NCBI RefSeq assembly: GCF_040538665.1
Contig: NZ_JBEWXT010000001.1
Coordinates: 1,390,501 to 1,454,500 of the forward strand
Direction: 5' to 3'
From: Aureibaculum sp. 2308TA14-22
GTDB lineage: Bacteria; Bacteroidota; Bacteroidia; Flavobacteriales; Flavobacteriaceae
DNA length: 64,000 bases
Shown: piece by piece, positions 47,021 to 56,105 of the stretch
How the letters are laid out: every line of letters begins with the position of its first letter
Position numbering within the stretch: position 1 is the stretch's first letter
Notes under the pieces: model-generated
Seen by the model: only the letters and a program-made list of their open reading frames with translations
Told to the model about the DNA's origin: nothing
Databases searched by the model: none
Made by a program: the position numbers and the translations under genes

Positions 47021-48190
47021 TTGGAAAATTTAAGTATAACAGTAATTAGTGATTTGCATTGTCATCCTACGGAAGACGGAATTGATGATACTTATCTAAA
47101 AACAGACTTACTAAGAACACCATCCGCAGAACATCCTGTTGAAAGTGTTGTTCAGCTCATAAAAGAAAATAATATCACTAGTGATTTGACTTTATGCCCT
47201 GGAGATTTTACGAATAAATCGAATAAGCAAGGTTTTATATCTGGTTGGGAATTTTCACTTGAAATACACAAGGCATTAAATGGAAAAGAAATAATAGCAA
47301 CCTTAGGTAATCATGACATTGATTCTTTTGGGGTTATTTCAGATTATTGTTTTGAAGTTGCTAGAGGTATAAAGAAAGGCTTTCCTATTAAAGATGAAAA
47401 TCTTCTTGATACTTTCTGGTCGAAGGGTAGTGTTTTTATTGAAGGTGAGAATTATAGAGTATTAGCGATAAATAGTTCTCATTTTCACTACACCAAGAGT
47501 ACCTCTGAATATGGTAAGGTTGGTGATGAGACTTTGGAATATATTGAATCATATCTTTCAAAAATAGAAGATTCAAAAATTACAATTGCACTATCACATC
47601 ATCATCCTGTAGATCATTCAAGGCTAAAACTGGGAGAAAAGGATAAAATAGTTAATGGTAACGAATTATTGGAAATAATAGGAAAGTATAAATTTGATTT
47701 ATTTATTCATGGTCATAAACATGACCCTTTACTGAGATACCATACATGTTATAGTAATAATCATAAAATACCCATATTATCAGCTGGAAGTTTTTCCGCA
47801 ACATCTAATATTACTTTTTCTGGACAAAGAAATACTTTCCATAAAATAGATATAATTAAAGATAATGGTATTGTAAAGGGAACAATTCAAACGTGGACAT
47901 TTCTACCTAGAAGTGGATGGAAAGTAAGGTATGACGATGAAGGTTTTCATTCACATACCGGGTTCGGTTTTAGTGGGAAGGTTGAAGAGTTAGCTCTTAA
48001 AATTATTAATGAAGTTGGTTCTAGTCATTTAATGAAATGGATAGATATTATTCAAAAATTTCCTGAGGTTAAATATTTAATACCAACGGAAGCTATCGAA
48101 TTTTCAAAAATAATTAATGAGAAGGGATTGAGATTGGATGAAAAGATTTGGCAAAATCCTGAAGTTATTAGTAATACAAATTTAATCTAA
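47021..48190 (+). CDS. calcineurin-like metallophosphoesterase
   Basis: 389 residues from a TTG at 47021; no ATG lies near the first motif, so the TTG start is well supported. The two-metal site is complete: S-D-L-H (Asp11, His13), G-D-F-T-N (Asp62), G-N-H-D (97-99), S-H-H-H-P and G-H-K-H-D. The C-terminal ~130 residues are a family-specific addition of unknown fold. It could hydrolyse nucleic acid, a cyclic nucleotide or another phosphodiester. It begins six bases after the methyltransferase stop and ends two bases before the ATPase start. Confidence 0.85.
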   Translation: MENLSITVISDLHCHPTEDGIDDTYLKTDLLRTPSAEHPVESVVQLIKENNITSDLTLCPGDFTNKSNKQGFISGWEFSLEIHKALNGKEIIATLGNHDIDSFGVISDYCFEVARGIKKGFPIKDENLLDTFWSKGSVFIEGENYRVLAINSSHFHYTKSTSEYGKVGDETLEYIESYLSKIEDSKITIALSHHHPVDHSRLKLGEKDKIVNGNELLEIIGKYKFDLFIHGHKHDPLLRYHTCYSNNHKIPILSAGSFSATSNITFSGQRNTFHKIDIIKDNGIVKGTIQTWTFLPRSGWKVRYDDEGFHSHTGFGFSGKVEELALKIINEVGSSHLMKWIDIIQKFPEVKYLIPTEAIEFSKIINEKGLRLDEKIWQNPEVISNTNLI

Positions 48191-48192
48191 AG

Positions 48193-49968
48193 ATGTCAGA
48201 TATATTCTATAGCACATACAATGCAAGACATTTAGCACCTAGTGAAGTTGCTGAAACTTTTATTTGGTCGGAAAATTTTGAAAAACTAATACAGAATAAT
48301 CATTCCATAGTATTAGGTGCTAGGGGCTGTGGGAAAACGACTTTGATGAAGATGTTGACTCTTCCAGCTTTGCATAATTGGAAGATAGATAGTCGTGCAG
48401 AATACGTAAAAAACAATATTCCTTTTTACGCTATTTATGTTTCAACTGATATTTATTGGAATGTGAAAAATTTAACTTATGGATCTCAATTAGAAAAATA
48501 TGGTAAATTTTCAGAAAAGTTATCTCATTTTGCGGTTAGTAGTAATGTATTCACTTCATTATGTGATACGTTTATGAATATTATTTCTTTTGATTTATTA
48601 AATAAAGATGAAAATAAAGAAATAGAATTAAGCTTAGAGTTAATCAGGACTTGGAAGTTACACAATGTAATCCCAAAGTTAAAATTTGTAAAAGAAGCCT
48701 TAAATGAAAGAATAGATGAAGTTAACCAATTCATTCAAGAGGTAATATTTAATTATTCAGTAGATGATAAAATAGATTATCCAGAATATTATAATCTATC
48801 ATTTGAAAGTTCTTTAGAGTCGATAATTCCAAAATTTCAACGCATTTATAATATCCCTAAAAATAAAAAATGGGCATTGTGCTTTGACGAGCTTGAATTT
48901 GCACCTTTATGGCTTCAAATGAGACTTTTCGCCTCTTTAAGAAGTCGAACTCAGTACATTTTATATAAATTAAGTGCAAGCCCAATATTACCTTCTGAAC
49001 TTAAAAAAAATATTCTAACTCAATATGGGCCAACTGCAGGTAACGATGTCCGAATGATAAAAATGTGGAAATCCAAAGATGCGGAACAATTTTCAAAAAA
49101 AATAATAAGGTCATTATTATCAGATGACAGTGATTTAGCTCAGTTTTTTGGGTCTAACGAGATTTATAATAAAACTTCAAACACTTATGTAAAAGGAAGT
49201 AAATTTTACAATGAGATTATGGAGCTTACCAAAAAAGATCAATCATTTACGGATTTCTTAATTGATAAAGGCATTGATTTAGACAATATAGAATTTGATG
49301 ATGAAGCTAAAAGAGATCAATTATTTAGAAAAATTAAACCAATTGTTTTTTTTAGAAATACTTTCATCAAAAGCAATAAAGATTCCATAATTTTAAATCG
49401 AAGTAGAAAAAGTGTTCCAGAACTTTATTTCGGAATTGAGGTACTTTCAAAAGTTTGTGAAGGCAATCCAAGATGGCTTAAAGGTATAATAACACAAATG
49501 TTGTCCCGAACTCAATATGAAAGGCCATCTAAAGCAATACAGTATGATGAATTATTTGAAGCTTCAGAAAGATTTAAGAATGTCATTTCTAATATCCCGG
49601 TAGGAGAAAATAAATTGACAATTTTTGATCTGATTGATAGAATAGGCAAATATTTTAATAATCAGATTCTTGGAAGTAAATTTTATATGGATCCTAAGGG
49701 AACAATTGAAGTAGATGATGAAATAACAAAAATATACCCAAAAATAATTGAGTTAATTGAGAAAGCTGTATCGCAAGGAGCATTGATATTGTTGGACACA
49801 AACGACGATTCTTTTGATTTTAAAATTGAAGGGCAAAGATTCAAACTATCATATTTATTTTCTATTCTTTATTCGTTACCTATAAGGAAATATAACAAAG
49901 TAAATCTTAATGAATGTATGAGTGGAATAGAGGGAGATAATTATAAACAATATTTATTATTCAAATAG
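48193..49968 (+). CDS. large P-loop ATPase (ORC/CDC6-like AAA+ group)
   Basis: 591 residues. Walker A is G-A-R-G-C-G-K-T (42-49), near the N-terminus, and Walker B is L-C-F-D-E-L-E (about 229-235), separated by an unusually large helical insertion of ~180 residues. The opening Y-S-T-Y-N-A-R-H-L-A-P-S-E-V-A followed by the P-loop resembles bacterial ORC/CDC6-family AAA ATPases of defence loci. The C-terminal third is helical with no recognisable nuclease. It is the likely sensor or switch of the operon, and its start is two bases after the phosphoesterase stop. Confidence 0.78.
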   Translation: MSDIFYSTYNARHLAPSEVAETFIWSENFEKLIQNNHSIVLGARGCGKTTLMKMLTLPALHNWKIDSRAEYVKNNIPFYAIYVSTDIYWNVKNLTYGSQLEKYGKFSEKLSHFAVSSNVFTSLCDTFMNIISFDLLNKDENKEIELSLELIRTWKLHNVIPKLKFVKEALNERIDEVNQFIQEVIFNYSVDDKIDYPEYYNLSFESSLESIIPKFQRIYNIPKNKKWALCFDELEFAPLWLQMRLFASLRSRTQYILYKLSASPILPSELKKNILTQYGPTAGNDVRMIKMWKSKDAEQFSKKIIRSLLSDDSDLAQFFGSNEIYNKTSNTYVKGSKFYNEIMELTKKDQSFTDFLIDKGIDLDNIEFDDEAKRDQLFRKIKPIVFFRNTFIKSNKDSIILNRSRKSVPELYFGIEVLSKVCEGNPRWLKGIITQMLSRTQYERPSKAIQYDELFEASERFKNVISNIPVGENKLTIFDLIDRIGKYFNNQILGSKFYMDPKGTIEVDDEITKIYPKIIELIEKAVSQGALILLDTNDDSFDFKIEGQRFKLSYLFSILYSLPIRKYNKVNLNECMSGIEGDNYKQYLLFK

Positions 49969-49976
49969 TATCAGAG

Positions 49977-50891
49977 ATGAATATTAAATACGGCAAACAG
50001 ATTAATATAAATGAACTTACAAATAAGACTATTTCATTATACTTATTTGCTAGAAACCATGAAAGAAGAGTTTATACGGCTTATGAAAGGGTAAATAATT
50101 TAAATAAAATTTCGAAAGCAATTGGTTTTTGTTATAATGATTCTTTAAAGAAAAAAGGAAAGTATAAAGAAAGTATAGAGTATATTGAAATTTCTAACCA
50201 TCAAGAAATCACAAATATCTTAGACATCGAACTATCTAAAATTGAGAGAAAGTCGACAATGCTCATAGTGGATTATTCCTGCATGACAAAGTCTTGGTAT
50301 TATACTATTATCTTATACTTAAAGAAAAAAAGGTTAATCTGTGAAAATGTAATTGTAACTTTTATTTATACCCCTTCAAAATATAGTAAGCCTTTAGAGC
50401 CAAAACCAAATAAAGAAATAGCTCCATTACCAGGGAAATATATTGTACCTACTGATAAACCTAAGGCATTAATAGTTTGTCTTGGGTATGAACAGAGAAA
50501 AGCTGAAGGCATTATAGAGCATTTAGACCCCAAGGATTACTATATACTTTATACAAAACCAGCTCTAGACGATAGATTCGTATCTAAGATAGAAAAAAAT
50601 AACTCGATAATTCTGAAAAAAAGTAAGAAAGTAATAACTTTCCCAATGGACAATTTGTTACTCTTAGAAAGAGAGTTAACATCTCTTTATTATCTTTTAA
50701 AAGACGAGTATAGTATAATTATTGCTCCATTAGGCCCTAAACCATTTACATTTATATCTATGTTAATGGCAATAAGGTATAAAGATATTGATATTTGGAG
50801 AGTAGGATCAGGTTCGGATATTAACGAGTACAGAAGAGAACCTTTGAGTAAAGATATGTTTATTATTAGTGAAGTAGTTTTCGAAAAATAA
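49977..50891 (+). CDS. unknown Rossmann-like protein of the ATPase operon
   Basis: 304 residues, soluble, starting eight bases after the ATPase stop. Two alpha/beta-looking halves are seen: ~60-130 (M-L-I-V-D-Y-S-C) and ~160-304 (A-L-I-V-C-L-G-Y-E-Q-R, I-I-A-P-L-G-P-K-P-F, I-W-R-V-G-S-G-S). The second half, with a glycine-rich turn after the first strand and L-G-P-K-P before a helix, could be a ligand-binding Rossmann or CARF-like domain. No catalytic motif is obvious. It may sense or bind a small molecule or serve as ATPase partner, which is inference. Confidence 0.6.
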   Translation: MNIKYGKQININELTNKTISLYLFARNHERRVYTAYERVNNLNKISKAIGFCYNDSLKKKGKYKESIEYIEISNHQEITNILDIELSKIERKSTMLIVDYSCMTKSWYYTIILYLKKKRLICENVIVTFIYTPSKYSKPLEPKPNKEIAPLPGKYIVPTDKPKALIVCLGYEQRKAEGIIEHLDPKDYYILYTKPALDDRFVSKIEKNNSIILKKSKKVITFPMDNLLLLERELTSLYYLLKDEYSIIIAPLGPKPFTFISMLMAIRYKDIDIWRVGSGSDINEYRREPLSKDMFIISEVVFEK

Positions 50892-50932
50892 GATAAAACA
50901 TGGTAGGGGAAAATTCTAGAATTTCATAAATT

Positions 50933-51166
50933 ATGAATAAAAGGTATGAATACGATTCATCAATTTCTAAACTATTAGAAAGTGCAGAAATAGCCAAAGA
51001 TGCTTTGTTAAAACATTTGCAGACTAAGGATAAGAAGGAAATTATTAATGAGGTGTTAAATATGGATAAAAATTCCTTAAAAAAATTAAATCAATGGGCC
51101 TTAGAGGGTGAAATATATGAGGTATGTGCTGCTTTAAAAGAAATTTTAAATAAAAAAGACGCATAA
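50933..51166 (+). CDS. small helical protein at the end of the ATPase operon
   Basis: 77 residues, acidic-basic alternation, predicted almost fully helical, no signal or membrane segment. It lies 41 bases after the preceding gene on the same strand. No family recognised. Its size and position are consistent with an antitoxin-like or regulatory subunit, but nothing in its sequence proves this. Confidence 0.55.
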   Translation: MNKRYEYDSSISKLLESAEIAKDALLKHLQTKDKKEIINEVLNMDKNSLKKLNQWALEGEIYEVCAALKEILNKKDA

Positions 51167-51218
51167 AAAGTTTAATATCTATGCAAAATTGACCTAATAG
51201 AATTTAAGTAAAAAATCT

Positions 51219-51240
51219 TCCTCCGTTGTGCTTCGGGGGA
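51219..51240. other. GC-rich hairpin after the operon
   Basis: TCCTCCG (51219-51225) and CGGGGGA (51234-51240) pair with one G-T. It stands out in AT-rich DNA 52 bases after the last stop, lacks a T run and may be a factor-assisted terminator or part of an interspersed element. Confidence 0.4.
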
Positions 51241-51287
51241 CAAGTAGGAGAGAAGAGCATAATATTTTGTTTTTTTACCTTTAAAAC

Positions 51288-51319
51288 CCTTTACAGACCA
51301 ATACACCCCGTTTACAGAT
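51288..51319 (+). promoter_or_regulatory. TTTACAGA direct repeat at 21-bp spacing
   Basis: CCCTTTACAGA and CCGTTTACAGA are exactly 21 bp apart (TTACAGA at 51291 and 51312), about 185 bases before the SSGG-repeat gene. Direct repeats of CGTTTA-like boxes two helical turns apart are what LytTR regulators typically bind. The rest of the 337-base gap shows nothing clear. Confidence 0.4.
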
Positions 51320-51503
51320 ATAATTTAGTATTGCCATAGAAATGTGTACATTTAGTTTACACTATACTGTCCAAAAATTTTACACATTATACATTGCTAA
51401 TATTTAAAAAAAGCGTAAGTTTTTGATTTTAAATGTATTGTATTTATGGCACATAATTAGATGCTACTAGATCAAATCAATAAAAACTCTAACAATTAGT
51501 ATT

Positions 51504-52505
51504 ATGAAAACTCAAATTAAACTAAAAGCATTTACAATGATTGCCATGCTAGTCATTTTACTTTCGTGCCAAGGCTTTGCACAAGATAACAAAGTACCTA
51601 CCCTAACAAAAACTTTTGACCTCAATGAACCTGGTACATTGAATTCTAAATCATCCGGTGGTGGAATAGTAGTTAAAACCCACAATGAAAGTAGCGTAGT
51701 AGTTAAGGCATTCGTTCGAAAGAACGGAAAGGTTTTATCTTCAACTGACCCATTAGTAGATGATATCCTCGAAAAGTTTGACTTAGAAATTGAAAAAAAT
51801 GGCTCCGTAATTAATGCGAATGCGGTTCGTAAATCAAATTTCAGTCGATTGAGAAATGTGGGTATTTACTTTACCATTATTGTCCCACGTGAAATGTCTT
51901 GTAATGTAACATCAAGTGGTGGTGGATTAAACATTGAGGGAGTGGAAGGAACACATAATTTTGTAAGTAGCGGTGGCTCTGTATTTTTAGAAAACACTTC
52001 AGGAACTACCAAGGCAAAGTCATCTGGTGGTAAGGTCGGAGCGAAAAATCACGATGGTGATATTCGCTTAACTTCTAGTGGCGGTAGTGTTACTTTAGAT
52101 GAAGCTAATGGTAGTATTTACGCACGCAGTTCTGGCGGCGGCGTACGCCTTAAGAATATTCAAGGCGATGTGGATGCTAGTAGTAGTGGAGGCGGAGTTA
52201 CTGTTTTGGGAGAATGTAATTCTGTGAAAGCAAAATCGAGTGGGGGATCGGTGCGTGTTAACATTAGCAATTTGAGTAAAGAATTGCACCTACAATCTAG
52301 TGGAGGTGGAGTTGATGCAATACTACAAAACGGTGATGAACTTGGACTTGACCTAGACTTGAGTTCGAGCTACGTTACTATTGAGTTAAAGAATTTCTCT
52401 GGCCAATCTAAAAAAAATCGTGTAAAAGGAACTATGAATGATGGCGGAATTCCTGTTTATATGAGAGCATCTGGTGGAAATGTTAAGGTGCGATACGAAA
52501 ACTAG
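51504..52505 (+). CDS. SSGG-repeat solenoid (DUF4097-like) secreted protein
   Basis: 333 residues with a signal peptide ending G-F-A-Q. Ten copies of S-S-G-G-(G/S/K)-V/I (last as A-S-G-G-N) recur roughly every 20-25 residues from about 52 to the end, each leading into a short hydrophobic strand. This predicts a regular right-handed beta-solenoid with the SSGG at one turn. It belongs to the DUF4097/GIN adhesin style seen at 38748-39476 and 40507-41601. Probably periplasmic or surface. Function unknown. Confidence 0.82.
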   Translation: MKTQIKLKAFTMIAMLVILLSCQGFAQDNKVPTLTKTFDLNEPGTLNSKSSGGGIVVKTHNESSVVVKAFVRKNGKVLSSTDPLVDDILEKFDLEIEKNGSVINANAVRKSNFSRLRNVGIYFTIIVPREMSCNVTSSGGGLNIEGVEGTHNFVSSGGSVFLENTSGTTKAKSSGGKVGAKNHDGDIRLTSSGGSVTLDEANGSIYARSSGGGVRLKNIQGDVDASSSGGGVTVLGECNSVKAKSSGGSVRVNISNLSKELHLQSSGGGVDAILQNGDELGLDLDLSSSYVTIELKNFSGQSKKNRVKGTMNDGGIPVYMRASGGNVKVRYEN

Positions 52506-52509
52506 TAAA

Positions 52510-53625
52510 TTACTCTATTGCAATGATATTCTTCTTAAATAATACTGTTGAAATCAACGTCATTCCCAAACCAATGGCTAATAGAATAGCCATTTTAGGA
52601 AGAATATCTAGCATAGGTAATTGTCTCCAAAAAATATCAAAGAATCCTTCAATTCCCCAATAGTTTACACTAATTACGGCAATTTTTTGCATAAATGCTG
52701 GCATCATGCTAATCGGAATCATACTTCCTCCAATTGCTGACATTAAAATGATAATAATGGTACTCATTCCTTGCAATTGTTGACGTGTTTTTACCGTAGA
52801 TACTAAGAAAACTCCGAAACTGGACACTGCAAACGAGATACATAAAATCAATGCTATCAATGAGAATACATCCATAAAAATAGGTAACCCAAATGCCAAC
52901 CAAGCAAAAACAAACATGGCAGTTAATTGTAAAATAGAAACCACCATGGCTGTTCCCATTTTTGCTAATAAAATGTGCAGTGGTTTTACTGGTGCAATTA
53001 ACAAACGTTTTAAAGTTCCTGCTTCTTTTTCATCTAATAATCCGCCGCCAATGGCGGCAATACTGAACAGCAACATCATAATTGCTGTTCCTCCTACAGC
53101 TTGGACCAAACCAGGATGTGCTTTGGTAGAATTTTCTTTAATTATCGAAGTAGTTTTTAACTTCACAGTGTTCTGTACATCTCCTTTTCCTAAATGATGT
53201 TTGAACCCTTCTTTTAATACGGTATAAACAATTTGCATTTGTAAATCTCTAGCAGCGTCATATTTTAATTCTATAGGCAAATCTGTATCGGCCGTAACGG
53301 CGTCTGAAAACCCTTTTTCAAAAATTAAAACGGCTACATTTTTTCCCTTTCTAACAAGGTCTACCGCTTTCTCTTCTTCTGAAGCAATCAAACGAATGGT
53401 TTGCATGGCATTCAAATTTGCAATCAAATCTTTAGAAGCTGTTGTAGCATCTTTATCTACAACCAATACTCCTAATGGCTTAGGAGCACTTTTCTTTTTT
53501 CCAACACCACCAAAGGCAAAGGCAAACAGCGTAATCATAATAATTGGTAATAAAAAGGTAACGAGGATTCCTTTTTTGTCTGAGAAATATAATTTTAGGT
53601 CTTTTTTTAAAATAGAAATTATCAT
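52510..53625 (-). CDS. ABC-2 type transporter permease
   Basis: 371 residues: an N-terminal helix, a long extracytoplasmic domain (about 50-175) and five helices in the C-terminal half (with L-L-F-S-I-A-A-I-G-G-G-L-L-D-E-K-E-A-G-T-L-K-R-L, the typical ABC-2 block). This is the NatB/YhgE-like exporter layout. It follows its ATPase gene by 31 bases and converges with the SSGG gene four bases from its stop. Exports an unknown substrate, perhaps a drug or lipid. Confidence 0.88.
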   Translation of the reverse strand: MIISILKKDLKLYFSDKKGILVTFLLPIIMITLFAFAFGGVGKKKSAPKPLGVLVVDKDATTASKDLIANLNAMQTIRLIASEEEKAVDLVRKGKNVAVLIFEKGFSDAVTADTDLPIELKYDAARDLQMQIVYTVLKEGFKHHLGKGDVQNTVKLKTTSIIKENSTKAHPGLVQAVGGTAIMMLLFSIAAIGGGLLDEKEAGTLKRLLIAPVKPLHILLAKMGTAMVVSILQLTAMFVFAWLAFGLPIFMDVFSLIALILCISFAVSSFGVFLVSTVKTRQQLQGMSTIIIILMSAIGGSMIPISMMPAFMQKIAVISVNYWGIEGFFDIFWRQLPMLDILPKMAILLAIGLGMTLISTVLFKKNIIAIE

Positions 53626-53656
53626 GGTTGTTGAATTTGGTTGTTTTTGTTGTTTA

Positions 53657-54577
53657 TTAATCTCTTAGTTGTTTTCCTGTTAAGCTTAAAAAGATTGCTT
53701 CTAAGTTTACTTTGTTTAGTTGTATGTCTTTGATGGGTAATTGTAATTCATTACACGCGGTAATTACTTTTGAAAGTTCTTTTACTGTACTTTCAACCAA
53801 TAATTTGTTGTTGGTTTGTGTCATTTTATTAGAAAGTAATTTTTTCAGTTGATTTACATTGCTTTCAGAAAGAAACTCAAACTCAAGTTGAATGCTTTCT
53901 TTTGTCTGCACCAATTCTTTCAATTCAGATTGTGTTCCCTGTGCGATAATTCTCCCGGAGTCCATAATTGCTATACGGTCACACAAACGCTCTACTTCTT
54001 CCATATAATGTGTGGTATAAACAATGGTCATCCCTTGTTTGTTCAAGGTTTCGATAACTTCAAAAATGTGATTTCTACTTTGAGGATCAATTCCTACAGT
54101 GGGTTCGTCCATAAACAAAACCTTCGGCTTGTGTAATAATGCTGCTGCAATATTTATTCTACGTTTCATGCCCCCAGAATACGTTTTAATTAAATCATTC
54201 TTTCGATCTGACAATCCAATTAAGGCTAAGGTATTGTGTATTCTTTCTTTTAATGTTTTGGAAGAAATTCCATATATCTCTCCCCAGAAGAGTAAATTCT
54301 GATACGCAGAAAGGTCTTCGTATAACGAGATTTCCTGGGGAACAACACCAATCAAATGTTTACATTCTTTTCTATTTTGCCTAGTATTTTTACCATCAAT
54401 TTGAATAGTTCCAGCATCACTTTTTAAAATGGTACTCATCATATTCAGTGTGGTAGATTTTCCAGCTCCATTGGGACCTAAGAGTCCAAAAATTTCTCCT
54501 TTTTTAATAGTAAAACTGACATCACTTACTGCTTGTATGTTTTGAAACGATTTGGAAAGATTTTGTACTTGAATCAT
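53657..54577 (-). CDS. ABC-2 type transporter ATPase
   Basis: 306 residues. Walker A G-P-N-G-A-G-K-S-T, signature Y-S-G-G-M-K-R-R, Walker B V-L-F-M-D-E-P-T-V-G-I-D-P and the switch histidine Y-T-T-H are intact. The C-terminal ~90 residues are the DUF4162-like tail common in multidrug/sodium exporters. First gene of a two-gene operon with the permease. Confidence 0.92.
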   Translation of the reverse strand: MIQVQNLSKSFQNIQAVSDVSFTIKKGEIFGLLGPNGAGKSTTLNMMSTILKSDAGTIQIDGKNTRQNRKECKHLIGVVPQEISLYEDLSAYQNLLFWGEIYGISSKTLKERIHNTLALIGLSDRKNDLIKTYSGGMKRRINIAAALLHKPKVLFMDEPTVGIDPQSRNHIFEVIETLNKQGMTIVYTTHYMEEVERLCDRIAIMDSGRIIAQGTQSELKELVQTKESIQLEFEFLSESNVNQLKKLLSNKMTQTNNKLLVESTVKELSKVITACNELQLPIKDIQLNKVNLEAIFLSLTGKQLRD

Positions 54578-54989
54578 AATTGGTTTTTCATTTATTCTTC
54601 AAATGTCATGAAAGCATTGCCATTTATAAAAATGATTGTACTGAATTGTATTTTTTTAAGGATGAATTGTGTGTTACATGAAAATTATCGAGTTTTATCA
54701 TCATTCATTTCAAAAATGTGAAAAGAATTATTCCATTAAATAAAAGTTAATTCGTTGTTAAATATTTGAAATCTATTGATTTAAGTAATACTTTTAAAAA
54801 AAATAACTAATCATGAAATGAGCATAAACAAATTTCATCATTGTATACCAACCAACATGATTAAATTTTTTATGCGAAATCAAAGATTCACGAACACAAA
54901 ATAAATGATTTAAAAATTCGTGAGTAATTCCTGAATGTGCAGAAATTTTTAGTTTCTTCATTTTCAGCAAACTATAAAATTTTAAACAG
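54578..54989. other. 412-base intergenic region without a gene
   Basis: Very AT-rich, between divergent genes. The only structure I see is a 7-bp inverted pair TCACGAA (54888) / TTCGTGA (54917), resembling remnants of a common flavobacterial interspersed sequence. No convincing promoter box or coding frame. Confidence 0.5.
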
Positions 54990-56105
54990 ATGAAAAAAAT
55001 ATTGTATCGTTTAATGCTCTGTGGTGTTGCCGTATTGACACTTTCAGCAATTAAAAAAACAGACAACTCCCTTACCGCAAATTTTATTGAAGGTGATACG
55101 CAAATCGCTTCAATTAATGCCTTAAGTTTTGGACCAGAAGGCATATTGTTTATTGGCGATTCTAAAAACGCTGCTATTTATGCTATTGATACCAAAGATG
55201 TTACAGCTAAGGAAAAGGCAGATGAAATAAATATGGGTGATTTTGATACTAAAATTGCTGCTTCATTAGGAACAACCGTTGATAATATCAAAATTACGGA
55301 TATGGCTGTAAATCCTATTTCTAGAGCAATTTATTTTTCAGTTAATATAACTGACGGAACACCGGTTGTATTAAAATTAGATGGAGAAACTTTCGAAAAT
55401 GTCTCACTAAAGAAAGCAAGTTATTCAAAAATTGAACTGAATGACGCCGTTGGAGTTGACGATAAAGACAATAGGGGTAGGGCATTACGGCATTGGGCTA
55501 TTTCTGATATGATGTACCACAAAGGTAAAGTGATGATTTCTGGGTTATCTAACAAAGAATTTCGCTCTACGTTTAGAAGTATTCCATTTCCATTTACAGA
55601 AACTCAAGATTTTGCCTCCTTAGAAATTTGGCATGCCGCTCATGGTCGATTTGAAACCTATGCACCCATAAAAGCATTTAATGTTATTAATATAGAAGGT
55701 GAAGATCATTTGATAGCTGGTTATACTTGTACACCATTGGTATTGTTTCCCATAAAGGATTTAACAGGAAAAAAGCATATAAAAGGAAGAACAGTTGCTG
55801 AGCTTGGTGGCGGAAATTCTCCTTTAGATATGATTGTATTTGAAAAGGATGGAAAACCAAAGTTTTTTATGTCTAATTCCAGTCGGCCAATAATGCGTAT
55901 AGATTATGACGATATTGTTAACTTTAAAGAATCGCTTACTGAAGAAGTTAAAGAATTTGCAGCAACAGATGGTGTAACCTATGATAATTTACCCTTTGTC
56001 TATGTAAAGCAAATGGACAATTTAGATAATGAAAATGTGGTTTTTCTTCATATTGATGGTCAAGGCGATTTGGTATTAAGAAGCAGATCAAAAAAATGGA
56101 TGTAA
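54990..56105 (+). CDS. secreted protein of unknown function, propeller-like
   Basis: 371 residues with a signal peptide. Repeated short strand motifs (F-G-P-E-G-I-L-F-I-G-D-S, V-N-P-I-S-R-A-I-Y-F-S-V, L-D-M-I-V-F-E-K-D-G-K-P) suggest a beta-propeller reminiscent of quinoprotein or SMP-30-like folds, but no family can be named. Its last ten bases overlap the start of the next gene, indicating a shared transcript. Confidence 0.72.
   Translation: MKKILYRLMLCGVAVLTLSAIKKTDNSLTANFIEGDTQIASINALSFGPEGILFIGDSKNAAIYAIDTKDVTAKEKADEINMGDFDTKIAASLGTTVDNIKITDMAVNPISRAIYFSVNITDGTPVVLKLDGETFENVSLKKASYSKIELNDAVGVDDKDNRGRALRHWAISDMMYHKGKVMISGLSNKEFRSTFRSIPFPFTETQDFASLEIWHAAHGRFETYAPIKAFNVINIEGEDHLIAGYTCTPLVLFPIKDLTGKKHIKGRTVAELGGGNSPLDMIVFEKDGKPKFFMSNSSRPIMRIDYDDIVNFKESLTEEVKEFAATDGVTYDNLPFVYVKQMDNLDNENVVFLHIDGQGDLVLRSRSKKWM

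Noticed and set aside
43500-51300. Attachment sites (direct repeats) at the island edges
   Set aside because: I compared both flanks and found no shared direct repeat, no tRNA gene and no integrase. The island may have moved by homologous recombination.
54794-55144. Minus-strand open frame of 116 codons at the start of the gene at 54990
   Set aside because: Runs antisense through the signal peptide and first domain of a better gene, and has no family features.
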